Shown piece by piece: positions 12,645 through 23,338 of a stretch of 64,000 nt of DNA. The notes under the pieces are model-generated. The model was not told where the DNA came from, ran no database searches, and saw only the letters and a list, made by a program, of their open reading frames with translations. Within the stretch, counting starts at the first letter, position 1. Every line of letters begins with the position of its first letter. This DNA is from Margaritispora aquatica (lineage: Eukaryota > Ascomycota > Leotiomycetes > Helotiales > Discinellaceae): assembly GCA_007644065.1 (NCBI GenBank), contig VJWN01000012.1:733758-797757 (forward strand), given 5' to 3'. Made by a program: the position numbers and the translations under genes.

Positions 12645-14015
12645 TTACCTTAACTTCCTACCTTTCCTAGGCGCTTTCTTCAGTTCTCCAGGTGCATTGG
12701 CTATTTCATCCATAACCTCCCTCTCCTCTTCCTTCGTCAAGCCCTCTTCTACGGGTAATTCTTCGATGCCACCTTTCACATCGACTGCAGCGTCAGGAGC
12801 AGCGTTGACAGGCATATCCTCGGTTGTTTCCTCCACCTTTACAGTCTCCGTCTTCATCACCACGTTTCCCTCCTCGTCTTTCTTGATCTTTTCTTCTTTT
12901 ATCTTCCGACCGATAGTGACTTTGCTCCTCTCGGCAGACTTGCACAATCCTCTAAGACCTAGTTCGCAATCACCGCACTTCCTTCCTACTGGCAAGCAAA
13001 CCGTCTGTCCCAAGCCTACAAGAAGCCAGTTAATTTCGTGCCATAACTCCTTCGGTAGCCATGCTTGCAATGCTATCCTTGTCTCTTCAGGCCCCTTGGT
13101 TTTGTTCCATCCCCACAGATTTGTGATCCGGTGGACATGAACATCAACACCGATTCCCTCATGACGACCCCAAGCAGTACTCATACAGAGATACGCCATC
13201 TTTGGCCCCACTCCTGGAAGCGACATGAGTCCTTCTATCGTATCCGGAATATCGCCATCAAATTTATCGCGAAGAATTTCGGCAGTGGCTTTGATGTACT
13301 TGGTCTTGTTGTTATGAAATCCCACTATCCAAATCATCTCATTCAGTAGCTTAGGATCCACGGCCAGTATATTCTCCAAATTTAGCCCAACATCAGCGCC
13401 CTCCTTATATGCTGGTAGCTGCGTCTGCAATCTCTTCATAGCCACTGCATTCGTCGTATCCTTAGTCTGGGAAGACAGCATCAGTGCAGTAAGAGTGTGG
13501 AATCTCTTAACCTTGGGCGACACTGTATCTAACCCCAACCGCTCACAACCCATTGTATCCACAGCAGCATTCTGCGCCGGCCCCGTAAGTCGCATTTCCT
13601 TCGACAGAGCGTACACTTCTGCCCAGTCATTCGGTGGGTAGATCTCCACTTCGCCTGTCTCTTCATTCTTGACTTGCCGAGCTGGCTTGCGCACTCGTCG
13701 CTCTTTGGTGGGTGTGAGGGTGACAGTATCTTCGATTTCGGTCTTGATTATGGTCTTTCTCTTGCCTCCGGGGGATTTCTTGATCGGTGTTCGTGGTGTT
13801 GCTTCGCGTTTGCGCTTTCGTGAGGGGATGATGTCTTCTATGTCTGGTGGCGAAAGCGACCTCCAAGCCTCGTCCTCGTCCACATCTTCGTTCTTGATAG
13901 CTGCAGATGCATTGTGTGCAAATCGCGAGAGTGCGGAGCGTGTACTGCGGCGAGGGGGCATTGATGCGGAATTGAGGAGCTTGGATGTGTCCTGCGAGAT
14001 CTTCGAAGTCCTCAT
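12645..14015 (-). CDS. NTH1: Endonuclease III homologue (bifunctional DNA glycosylase/AP lyase)
   Basis: Intronless, 456 residues. It removes oxidised pyrimidines and nicks abasic sites in base-excision repair in the nucleus and probably mitochondria. Residues 1-120 are a basic, disordered leader with nuclear-localisation-like clusters (RKRKR near 66-70). The catalytic core follows. The helix-hairpin-helix LPGVGPKMAYLCM carries the Schiff-base lysine K272, and GVDVHVHRI carries the catalytic aspartate D291; the 19-residue spacing is the same as in the human enzyme. The [4Fe-4S] cysteines are C340, C347, C350 and C358 (C-x6-C-x2-C-x7-C, with a last gap two residues longer than in bacteria). 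A charged Lys/Glu-rich tail of about 90 residues follows. A second in-frame methionine (residue 19, MPPRRSTRS) could be an alternative start. Confidence 0.95.
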   Translation of the reverse strand: MRTSKISQDTSKLLNSASMPPRRSTRSALSRFAHNASAAIKNEDVDEDEAWRSLSPPDIEDIIPSRKRKREATPRTPIKKSPGGKRKTIIKTEIEDTVTLTPTKERRVRKPARQVKNEETGEVEIYPPNDWAEVYALSKEMRLTGPAQNAAVDTMGCERLGLDTVSPKVKRFHTLTALMLSSQTKDTTNAVAMKRLQTQLPAYKEGADVGLNLENILAVDPKLLNEMIWIVGFHNNKTKYIKATAEILRDKFDGDIPDTIEGLMSLPGVGPKMAYLCMSTAWGRHEGIGVDVHVHRITNLWGWNKTKGPEETRIALQAWLPKELWHEINWLLVGLGQTVCLPVGRKCGDCELGLRGLCKSAERSKVTIGRKIKEEKIKKDEEGNVVMKTETVKVEETTEDMPVNAAPDAAVDVKGGIEELPVEEGLTKEEEREVMDEIANAPGELKKAPRKGRKLR

Positions 14016-14930
14016 TTTCGATGACTGTGCAGCTGTGAGGATGAGGAAGACGACGACGAATGTCTCTCCTTCTTACAATTTATGCAGGGATTTAGACTTT
14101 CTGGGGAAGCTCACTTGTCTCGCCTACCCCTGAGCTACCCTCAAGATGTCGGCTATCGGACCTAGCTCCGATAGGCATCATCGATTTGGCGAGAAACTGG
14201 GAAGTACCTCCATATGTCTTCAATTCATACAACAAATGTCTCTTGTAGAGTTCAAGTACTTTTGAACATTCAGATTATACACATCCGGAGTGCTCACATG
14301 CATTCATATCTTCGTATGCTTAGTGTTTGCAATCACTGAAACTGTCACTTTCGATATTGGTGTATCCCTTCCTGTGTCACTTCACCGGACAAATTCATTT
14401 CCACTTCGTTCTACAAATAAGTACTACTTCACAGCTACTAGATAGGGCATTATATCACATCAAGCTATATCCAGCTAGCCTAGAACATATTTTCTTAGGA
14501 CTTCGGTGATTTCAACAATCGTTATCTGTATGTATGTTACATTTTCATCTCTTGGCCTCCGTATTTGCTTGTTCTACCCCTCTGCCAAGTATGGAGGGAG
14601 CTGAAGCCTGGCTCCCATGGTTAAATCACAATATATAAAGACGTCTGTGATCCAACAGATACTAAGTCTTTGAAGCGAATTTAGGAGAAGTATTTATCAT
14701 GAATGTACTGCTCCTCTCTTCATTCAAACATCGTCGACCACGACGCATTTTTTTTTTTTTTAGAGAAAGCATTCACAGCATCGACCTCACTGGAGGATCA
14801 ATATCATGTTGTGTTCCAGCACTTGCTTTAGAACCTTCCATCAACACATAATTTGCACTATCTACCACATAAATAACTGTTTCCTGCCATCCTCCTCCCT
14901 GCACACACGTCCACCCAGCTGCAATTCGCC
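14016..14930. other. Intergenic promoter region between divergent NTH1 and amine oxidase
   Basis: No gene seen. A run of about 14 T lies near 14750. The region carries the promoters of both divergently transcribed neighbours. Confidence 0.6.
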
Positions 14931-15128
14931 ATGGAGTTTCGAAGTACTCCTTCTACATCAGTAGCTGACAGAGACGAAGCCAGGATATACCAAGATTTAG
15001 AACGGTGTCTATCTCCGGTGAATATCTTCTCAGACATTGACGTTCAAGAAATCATAAGCGATAAATTTTGGAAGGCATGTTCATCAGTATTGGTTCAGGG
15101 CGTGATGCCACCTTTCACGGCTTACCGC
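14931..15128 (+). other. Open 5' frame that can splice in frame onto the amine oxidase
   Basis: An ATG in a strong context (GCCATGG) opens 66 codons, starting MEFRSTPSTSVADRDEAR and ending at TAC CGC. A GT donor directly after 15128 and a CACAG acceptor ending at 15167 would remove 39 nt. The join is in frame with the oxidase ATG at 15186 through IREKSE, adding 72 residues before the FAD-binding fold. The intron would be shorter than most in this window. Read alone, the frame is a 67-codon ORF ending at 15134 and could be an upstream ORF. I do not recognise the peptide. Confidence 0.35.
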
Positions 15129-15185
15129 GTGTGATTTGTCCTCCTGAACTTCGCTAAATCATCACAGATACGCGAAAAATCAGAA

Positions 15186-16776
15186 ATGTCTGCCGCACAT
15201 CTCCGTAAGGTGTGCGTTGTTGGTGCTGGTGTGGCTGGACTGCGCTGTGCTGATATTTTGAGCAAGCGAGGTTTCAATGTCACGATAATAGAGGCGCGAG
15301 ATCGTGTGGGTGGGCGGCTTCATCAAGCTAAATTACCCTCCGGCCAACTCGTGGATATGGGCCCGAATTGGATTCACGGCACTGACCACAATCCCATTCT
15401 CGAAATCGCTCTGAAGACCAATAGTGAAACTCATGAATTCCAAGACCAAGAGAACTTCTTTGACGAAAATGGAAAGGTTCTCCATGATGGTAAAGAGCTC
15501 AGTGTCACTATGTGGGGGTTGATTGAGGAAGCCTTTGCATTCTCTAAGGAACATACAGATACGATAAAGTCCAAAGCTACTTTGCATGAGTGGTTCAGAT
15601 CGAAACTGCAAGAGAAGTTTCCAGGTGATGGAGAAGCTCACCGGAGAAAAATACTGAAACAGATGATACACTTCTGGGGAGCATTCGTGGCAAGTAAGGT
15701 TGAGACACAGAGTTTAAAGTTCTTGTGGATGGAAGAAGTTATTGGAGGAGGTACGAGTTCTTCGGTTGAGAAGTAGATATCACTATAGCTGATATTACCC
15801 AGAGAATTTGTTTTGCGCGGAGACATACCAGAAGATTCTCGAATACATCGCGAAGCCTGCTTTGGACAACTGCAGCATCCTATTTTCTACCAAGGTGAGA
15901 AAGATCGATACCTCTGGAAACGACGTCTTTGTCTGGACGGATAAAGGCCAGTTCATGAAATTTGATGAATTGGTCTTCACGGCTCCGCTTGGATGGCTCA
16001 AGAAGAACGCCAGCAAGACCTTCTCCCCGCCTCTACCTCGGAGATTCATACAAGCAATCGACAATATCGGTTATGGCAATCTAGAAAAGGCGAGTCCTCA
16101 ACCCGCTACTGACGGGTATTGAGCTAACCGAGCTCAGGTCTACGTGACGTTCCCGAGCGCTTTCTGGCTTGGAAACAAGCTCGACCCAGAGGATGGCCAG
16201 TTCACTGGCTTCTTCCAATGGCTCGCACCCCGCTACGCCAGAGTGCAAAATTGGGCGCGCTGGAACCAAGAAGCGGTCGACATGTCTACCCTCACTGGCA
16301 CGCACTCGCACCCAACCCTCCTTTTCTACCTCTTTGGCGACCAAGTGACCGCCCTCTCCGACAAACTCGCCAACGTCTCTTGCTCTGGGCGCAGTAAATA
16401 CCTGATCAAGTACTTCCGGCCCTACTACTCCATCCTGCCGCACTACAGCGAGTCATCGCTGGAGTGCTCGCCTACGTCGGCGGTATACACGGACTGGAGC
16501 GCCGACGATCTCGCGGGGAATGGGAGCTACACTACCCTGCGCAAGGGCATCGAAGAGGCGGATGTCGATATTGAAGTCTTGAGAGAGGGGTTGCCTGGAC
16601 GCAGTCTTTGGTTTGCGGGGGAGCATACGGCGCTGTTCGTGGCGTATGGAACGGTCACGGGGGCGTATTGGAGTGGTGAGCTGGTTGCTGAGAGGATTGC
16701 AAAGGCGTATGATAGGGGTGATGGGGAGAAATTCGTGGGTGATGTAGTTGTGAATGGCGTTGCTGATGTTGTTTGA
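15186..16776 (+). CDS. Flavin-containing amine oxidase (polyamine/monoamine oxidase type)
   Basis: FAD-dependent oxidase of amines, 496 residues. Exons are 15186-15750, 15803-16089 and 16138-16776. The dinucleotide-binding fold is at the N-terminus (VVGAGVAGLRCADIL, glycines 13, 15 and 18), followed by EARDRVGGRL. The C-terminal FAD/substrate motif reads WFAGEHTALFVAYGTVTGAY. The middle has PLGWLKKNASKTFSPPLP, typical of the polyamine oxidase/LSD1-like superfamily. No signal peptide, SWIRM domain or peroxisomal SKL ending is seen, so a cytosolic or nuclear flavoenzyme is most likely. Intron 2 (16090-16137, 48 nt) uses a GC donor (AAAAG|GCGAGT); the homology across NLEK/VYVTFP requires it. A longer N-terminus is possible through the 14931-15128 frame. 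The substrate (spermine, spermidine or other amine) is not determinable. Confidence 0.9.
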
Positions 16777-18610
16777 GGGGATGTTGTGTTGTGATTCATT
16801 GGTAGGAGTATACATGTCTTCTGATTATATCGGATGGATGAAGGAGAATCTGGAGGCGTTTGTCTTGATTTTATGATGGAATCTTTAGAAGTCTTCACTT
16901 ATATGATACCACATTCGGGATGATGCAATCGAATTTGAAGTTTTCTAGATTGCAAAACGAGTAGACAATGATTCGCTTAAATAACTGATGTGCTATGATG
17001 ACAGAACCCAACTCTCACTTGCACTAACAACGAAGAACAGACCTTTGTACCAAAGATTATCCTTAATACATTGCTACATATCGTGGGGAGATCGCAAAGG
17101 TTCGTCTTGACACCTTGAAATTGACGTAGTTTGTCGCCATCAAGTGTGGAGTCTAGGAAACAGAGTACCCACCTACCTAGCTAGGTATGAACTACCAACC
17201 TTTGCGAACGTGTTTCATCTATCCACATATCATGAAAAGAGGCTAGCCAAAACGGACACTGGTATGTATAGAGATCATAAGTCCTCTCACATCTCTATGT
17301 GGTGAGGAAAGATCAGCATCCACTCATCCATCAAATTTTCGTCTGATGTTTTCCGCTAAGCAATTGGAGTGGAGCCGATCCAAATGTTTGATCACTGACA
17401 CCCGTTCCGTGACAGCAGAGCAGGCGTCTGAAGCATCGAAGTGGACGCTCCCTCCGTGGTTGAAACTCTAAGGATAGACTGTTGGAATTGTTTGCTCCAT
17501 CCCAAAACTGAGGAGTCTAGCCTAGTCCTGTAAGGGATGAGAATGGCTGGAGCATTTCCATGCGGCTTTGGTTCGGATCATGAAACGGCTTCGACGGATA
17601 ATTGATGGATATCAAAAGCAATTATTTTGCAGTGAATTATCCGGTGCCAATAGGATATATTTCTTGAAATGCTTTCGCGGAGCAGTGTCCGGATACATTC
17701 AAGATGTATAGTCGTTCGTTATCCTAGGCCCGGATCCCATCTGATGAAGGGTTACTTTTGGGACAGGTACGAGTACGAACCCGTCCATCTCAACCGTGAT
17801 GGCGCTTTTGGCGTCCCGGCGAACAAAATAGGGTTCCTTTGCTTGGGCCTTAATCAGTACAAGATTCGCCGATCAGTGGATCCAGAGACCCTAAACGCAG
17901 CTGGTTTAGATATTTGCAGGAGGGGGGCTGGACCCGCTGGAGTCTGATCGACGCACGATGGTATCATGAAGCGCGCATGGTTCACCATCAGAAACGTGGG
18001 AAATGGGAAGTACTTGCAGAAGCGCAAGCCCACGATGGGTGTTCGATGGAGACAGAAGTATTTTCTTCCAAGAGGCGCCAATGTTCATTTTTCAAAGACT
18101 GCAAGCAGCGGAATTTGAGGTTGTATAAACAACACAACACTGACTGTCTCTCATTGTTGTCCACCAACCCCCCTCCAAACCCCACCCGACCGCCATCTTT
18201 CGGGCCATCAACTTGCCGGTGAATATCTTTGAGCTGCACACGTTCTCGACATATTAATCGGTATTGGATTGGACGGGTTGATAATTAGAGGGACGCCGAG
18301 TCCAGGACGCAGTGCGCCGGAGGATCGAAGCTTATTTCCCTGTCCTACCTCCGTTCGTTGCCTTCCAACACCACAAAAGGTCTCTTCATCCCACCATGGA
18401 CTCGTCACCGCTGGCGCTCACGATTTACAGATCTGCCGTTGAAACTGCACCTGCATCTGATTCTGAAAGACGACGTGGTTTGCGGATTATGATCTGCAAG
18501 GGAAATTGAAGTGCAGGATAGTAGAGCGGATGACCTTCCGAACAGAACTCGCAATTCCTTCGACATCCGACTCGGGCCTTTCTACCTGACGATATTGTAT
18601 TAATTTAGTT
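16777..18610. other. Intergenic region, no gene seen
   Basis: Only frames below about 100 codons, several antisense to each other around 17670-18240, without recognisable motifs. The last part should contain the promoter of the phosphodiesterase gene. Confidence 0.6.
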
Positions 18611-19795
18611 ATGGCATATTCAGAAACGTCGCCATTACTACCAGGGAAGATGGATTCGTCAAGCCGTGAGTGGGACAATTCACTTTGTGAAATGCCATTG
18701 ACTAAGTATTGATAGCTTCATTCACACTGGCGCGAGATATGTCAGAAGGAGGGATCAGACCTCAGGCCATAGCACATCGAGGCTATAAAGTCGCCTTTCC
18801 AGAGAACACAATGGGTGCATTCAAAGGCGCAGTGAAGACGGGGAGCCATGCGATTGAAACAGATATTCACCTGTCGAAGGACGGAGTTGTGGTGATTTCG
18901 CATGTAAGGCTGCCCAGATGTTGTGGCTCGAAACCTGGCTCATTGCTATTAGGATAAGGACTTGAAAAGATGTTTTGGGAGAGAGGAGAAGATTATAGAC
19001 TGCGACTGGTCATTTCTGGAAACATTACAAACGCTCAAAGAACCACGCCAATATATGCCAAGGCTTAAAGATCTTCTGGAATACTTGGCCGAGCCGGGAT
19101 TGGAAGATATCTGGGTTTTGCTGGACATAAAAGTACGCTTGAAAGTGTTTTGTTATATCTGTTGAATGCTAACCTGAAAATAGGTAGACAATGATGCAGA
19201 TGATGTTATGCGGTTAATTGCTTCAACAATAGCAGAAGTCACTCCCTCTACTAAGCCTTGGTCCGAAAGAGTGCTCCTCGGTTGCTGGTCGGTAAGCGTC
19301 ATGCGAAATGCCTATTTACATGCATTTCTAACACAATTTCAGCTAAAATACATTCCTCTGTGCTCAAAGTATCTATCGGGGTTTCCTATAGTGCATATTG
19401 GATTTAGCATTCCATATGCTCGAAAGTTCCTAAGCGTGCCAGGCGTAAGCTTCAACATGTTACAACAAGTCATAGTAGGTCCATATGGTGAAGCGTTCTT
19501 GAGGGATCTCCGAGCAGCAAATCGATCAATCTTTTTGTGGACGATAAATGACGAAAAGACTATGAAGTGGTGCATATACAAGGGTGTTGATGGAGTAATC
19601 ACAGATGACCCGAAGAAGTACCTGGAGGTTTCGAAAGGCTACAAGGGCGAGAAAGTGCGCTTGCCTGTCAAGAATCTCTTCTCAGTTTTATGGATTAATG
19701 TTCTGGTTGCTATATTTGGCCCGTTGATTCACCGGCGGGCGAGACTTCAAGCACTGAAAGAGGAAGAAAAGAGGAAACAAAAGAATTCGAGTTAA
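18611..19795 (+). CDS. Glycerophosphodiester phosphodiesterase-type phospholipase C, PGC1-like
   Basis: 327 residues from five exons: 18611-18665, 18716-18903, 18953-19132, 19184-19291 and 19343-19795, all GT-AG. It belongs to the GDPD family and resembles yeast Pgc1 (321 residues), which cleaves phosphatidylglycerol to diacylglycerol and keeps mitochondrial PG low. The catalytic motif HRG is at 39-41 (AIAHRGYKVAFPENT), the metal ligands E66 and D68 lie in AIETDIHLSKDG, and the H81-D82 pair (ISHD) spans the second splice junction. LWTINDEKTM and GVDGVITDDP are the conserved barrel end. A hydrophobic C-terminal stretch (VLWINVLVAIFGPLI) followed by basic residues suggests a tail anchor, as in Pgc1. 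The start was chosen because the short first exon (MAYSETSPLL) gives a good splice and a family-like length; a start inside exon 2 would lose little. Confidence 0.88.
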
Positions 19796-20135
19796 TAAGA
19801 TACTCAATTACTCAAACGCGTATATTCGCTGACAGCGGATGTGTCAACGAAATGCATCACGGTAAGAAGAAGAGAACACTTTGAATTCTTGTTTTCCGTC
19901 TCAAAGACGAGTCGTCATTCTTGACAAACGTCGTTACATGTGCTGATTGAAAGACTCTACTAGTGTAGATGCTTGATTCAGACTGAAAATAATCGTGCAT
20001 ATTGTTGACACACGCTCTCGTTTGTCTTTGGTTGAGTCAAAAATGTCTGCCCGGATCACATTTATCAATCCACTCTTGGAAACCTATCCAATTGATACCT
20101 TGAACCCTCGATACTAGAATACACCAAGCAACCTC
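19796..20135. other. Short intergenic region
   Basis: No gene seen. It holds the 3' end of the phosphodiesterase gene and the promoter of the next gene in the same direction. Confidence 0.5.
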
Positions 20136-22131
20136 ATGTGCGGAGTACGCGAAACAAAATGTACAGAGTGCAAAGCAAGTCTCCGGCTTGTGAGTGATCC
20201 TTGTCCAGATCGGCCACCTCCCAATAGCACTGTCAAGTGCAAGAATTACCAAGTGATCGAAAAGAATAAAGCGCCAGGAAAGTGTGCCGGCTGCTTGAAC
20301 CGGGCATCTGAGCTAGCACATTCACAAACAACCGGTATCAATGGACCTCAATCACCAATACTAAATCCCATAAAGAGGGTTGCTACTGACGAGAAGGTGG
20401 ATTCACCACTTTCTCGCTTCAAAAGTGTGCTCGGGAGACAGAAAAAAACGACAGTCAAAGAGAAGTACACCGATGCGAAAGAAGACCTCTTCAGCAAAGG
20501 CATCATCATCGGGGAACCCCCTCAAGGTGAGAGAACCATATCCATATCATCGCACTCTGCTTTTCAGTTACTTTGCTGACCTTTCCACAGCTGATGAGCC
20601 TGTATCAGATTACAAATATGAGCTCTTCAAAAGTGCCATGCGCAAGGAATTCCAGTACGACTTCCCGGACACGGCCTCAGCGCGCACAAATCACACGACT
20701 ATCACGCGATGGGGTGAATTGAAAGAGGCATGCGAGGTTGACGGCGGCGCCAGGATGGTCGAGAGATCGGAGAGGTACGCGAGGGATAAGGCGATGCGGC
20801 AGGAGGAGCGGAGAATGACGGAGAAGAGGCTGAGGAAGTTGTATGATAATGGTGTTACGCCAGAGATGTATGGGGAGATGCTGGAACAGAGGCGGCGCGA
20901 ACGGAGGAGGAGGGATGAAGAGCATGGGCGGGAGAAGAGGTGGAGAGAGGAGCGGAGAGATGAGTACCTGGTGCGGGAGAAGTCAGATACACAGGATAAG
21001 CGAGGTGGTGATTCGAGGGCGAGAGGCGGTGATGTCAGACAAAGAGGCTTCGTGGTTACGGGGCGACCTCCCAGATCACAGGAGCAACATGGTGAGGTTT
21101 TTGGGCATGAGGAATCCCAAATTGCTCACGCAACTCAAGAAAGCAACGTTGATCATGAGAAAAGAGGTCCGAACAGCCAAACTCCGAACAGTTCTCGCTC
21201 CCGAACCAATCCTACCAGAGGCCACCACTCTGGGTCAACGAATTTGAACACTCCCGACAGTCGACAACAAGGGAAACTGCATCGTTCATGGCCTACCTCA
21301 AAGGCATCGCATAACAGTACAAACGACCCTGCAACAAGGCAAGATCGCATCCAGAGTGAATCTGGGAAACCAGACCAGGACAATCAGTATCAAGGACAAC
21401 AGAACAACTACAAACAACAACAATTCCAAGATGACGATTATTACGCCTCTTCTCGACAAGCAGACCACAACCCACGACGGGATGGGGAGCACAAACTCAA
21501 TATGCCTCGAATACAAACAGGTCCTGCGTCGGTCCCCGTGGCTGAAAATCCAGTTTGGCGAGACTTTGAGCGCTTGAAGATCAATAGAGCACAAACTGCA
21601 CCAGCGCAACGACATCAAGACAACGTTGGAATTACGCAACGAGCTCAAGATACAAGCTATGGAAACTACCGAACTACTTCTCCTACTGCTGCACATAACC
21701 AGGATGTCCACAGCCCAAAATCATATACCAGTCCTCGCGTCAATCAAATCCAAAAACCTGTGCCCGACATGACTTACAATGAGACACCACAATCGAGACA
21801 GCAACAACAACAACATGATCGGCAGCAGCAACAATCACAATCACCCACCATACACCGCCACGAGAGTTTCCGAAACTCGAGTTCTTCCTCTTCCTCCTCT
21901 AATCATAAGCGTCCTGGGAAGAAATTCGGGGATCTGGTGCTTGAGGCTTGTCCTGAACTTGGTGGTGCTGGCCGTGATGATGATGGGAAGCGGAGACAGC
22001 TGTCTCCTCCTCCACCTCCGACAATCCAGGAACAGGGGAACGAACAGAAGACTTTTGCGCAACTCTCCGAGGAGTATTTGAGGGATGTCAAGGCTAAGGG
22101 TGGAGGGAAGGGGAGGGGGAGGTATAGCTAG
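20136..22131 (+). CDS. Hypothetical fungal protein, Cys-rich N-terminus and long disordered Gln/Arg-rich tail
   Basis: 643 residues from two exons (20136-20526 and 20591-22131). I do not recognise a characterised family. The first 55 residues contain cysteines in zinc-finger-like spacing (MCGVRETKCTEC, then KCKNYQ and GKCAGC), a pattern seen at the N-terminus of several uncharacterised filamentous-fungal proteins. Residues about 190-290 are very rich in Arg and Glu and may form a long charged helix. The remainder is low complexity, with Gln runs, a run of nine serines, and PPPPP near the C-terminus, and ends in a Gly/Lys/Arg-rich tail. The intron is canonical (AAG|GTGAGA to CCACAG) and keeps the frame. 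A nuclear or RNA-associated scaffold is only a guess from composition. Confidence 0.75.
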
Positions 22132-22999
22132 GCGAGGGGAATGAAAAGGGGAAAGAAGGAGGTGGGATAAGGTGTGAAAAATGGGTCGAGCATACTGGTG
22201 ATGATATGCGAGGACAACTAGGTATTAGACTCCAGCCTCTGCGACACACAACGAGACTCTCACGCCCTGTTCGGAGTCCGTTACATGTCCATGAGCTCAG
22301 TATGGTACCGAGGAGAAGCGGCGTTGTGCCTAGCGTTAGTATTATTACGATATAGCTGCAATTCAAAACAAATGCGTCAAGCTGAGTACCTCCCTACCTA
22401 GCTTAGGCTAAGTAAGTTGTGGAACCTTCCGGCGGCTGATATAGAGATATTAGATATTGAAGTGCCTACCTACCTAGCTCAGCTGAACTTAATAGCAAGA
22501 TGTTTGTATACCCACCCAGGGCATATATTGGAGGTGTATTGCAATACGAGACTGGGATTTGAAATTATGCTTTTGTTTTTGTGTTTGTGTTTGATTACGA
22601 GTAATGTATTGCCATGATTTTTGGTAATGGTAAAGTGTGGAATTGAGGCTAAATTGAAATATAGTTGAGGTATTTTGGAGAGGCGGTAGCTTAACACTTA
22701 GGACTTATGAAGTAATAAATCGTTCTAATATTTATGGATCACTATGAACTATGCATCTATAGTTTATGCTATCCTTTTTATCTCTTTAGAAAGAAGTCCA
22801 GGTATGTGAAAATGTGAAATTTGAGGAAGTCCTGAGGTACTTTGAGATAAGTCTAGTAAAGCGATTTCTCAAGGATGAATGAGGTGACTCGTTTCGTAGA
22901 ACTTGAATCCATACATACAATCCAATGCAAAGTTAAATACCTAAATTTTCAATGAGAACCGAGCAAAGAGTTTGTGCTTCAACAGATTTATTCCGTAAG

Positions 23000-23028
23000 A
23001 ATGAAAATGAAAATGAAAATGGAAATGG
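23000..23028. repeat. (ATGAAA)n hexanucleotide repeat
   Basis: Four to five near-perfect units of ATGAAA, the last with a G substitution, upstream of the SET-domain gene. Confidence 0.7.
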
Positions 23029-23056
23029 TTATGAAACTGCTGGAGTGATCATACCC

Positions 23057-23064
23057 TCACGTGA
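23057..23064. promoter_or_regulatory. Palindromic TCACGTGA E-box
   Basis: A perfect 8-bp palindrome of the type bound by fungal bHLH factors (Cbf1/SREBP-like), about 275 bp before the SET-gene ATG. Function is inferred from motif only. Confidence 0.35.
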
Positions 23065-23338
23065 CATATCTCAATCACGAGCCGAAACATGACACTCGCA
23101 TCATGATATCAACATCATCACCACCACCAGTACCACCCACTACCAACCAACGAACCAAACAGCAATAACAGTAACAACGACTTCGCAACCCACCCACTGG
23201 CCTATTTCTCTCACCTTAACAAACAAATAAACAATCCCCTATACTCACCACCCCTTACCGACTCTCTCTCTCACTCACTCAACTATTTACACACAATCCC
23301 CAAAAATACATATACATATAAATTATAATTAAAAAAAA

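Larger units (their letters stand above)
22132..23338. other. Intergenic region with repeats and an E-box
   Basis: No gene seen. It contains the (ATGAAA)n stretch at 23000-23028 and the palindrome TCACGTGA at 23057-23064. An A-rich leader (TTAAAAAAAAATG) runs directly into the SET-gene start. Confidence 0.55.

Noticed and set aside
15168..15776. SWIRM domain that would make the amine oxidase an LSD1 histone demethylase
   Set aside because: Neither the optional N-terminal extension nor the core contains a SWIRM-like pattern, and there is no tower-domain insertion.
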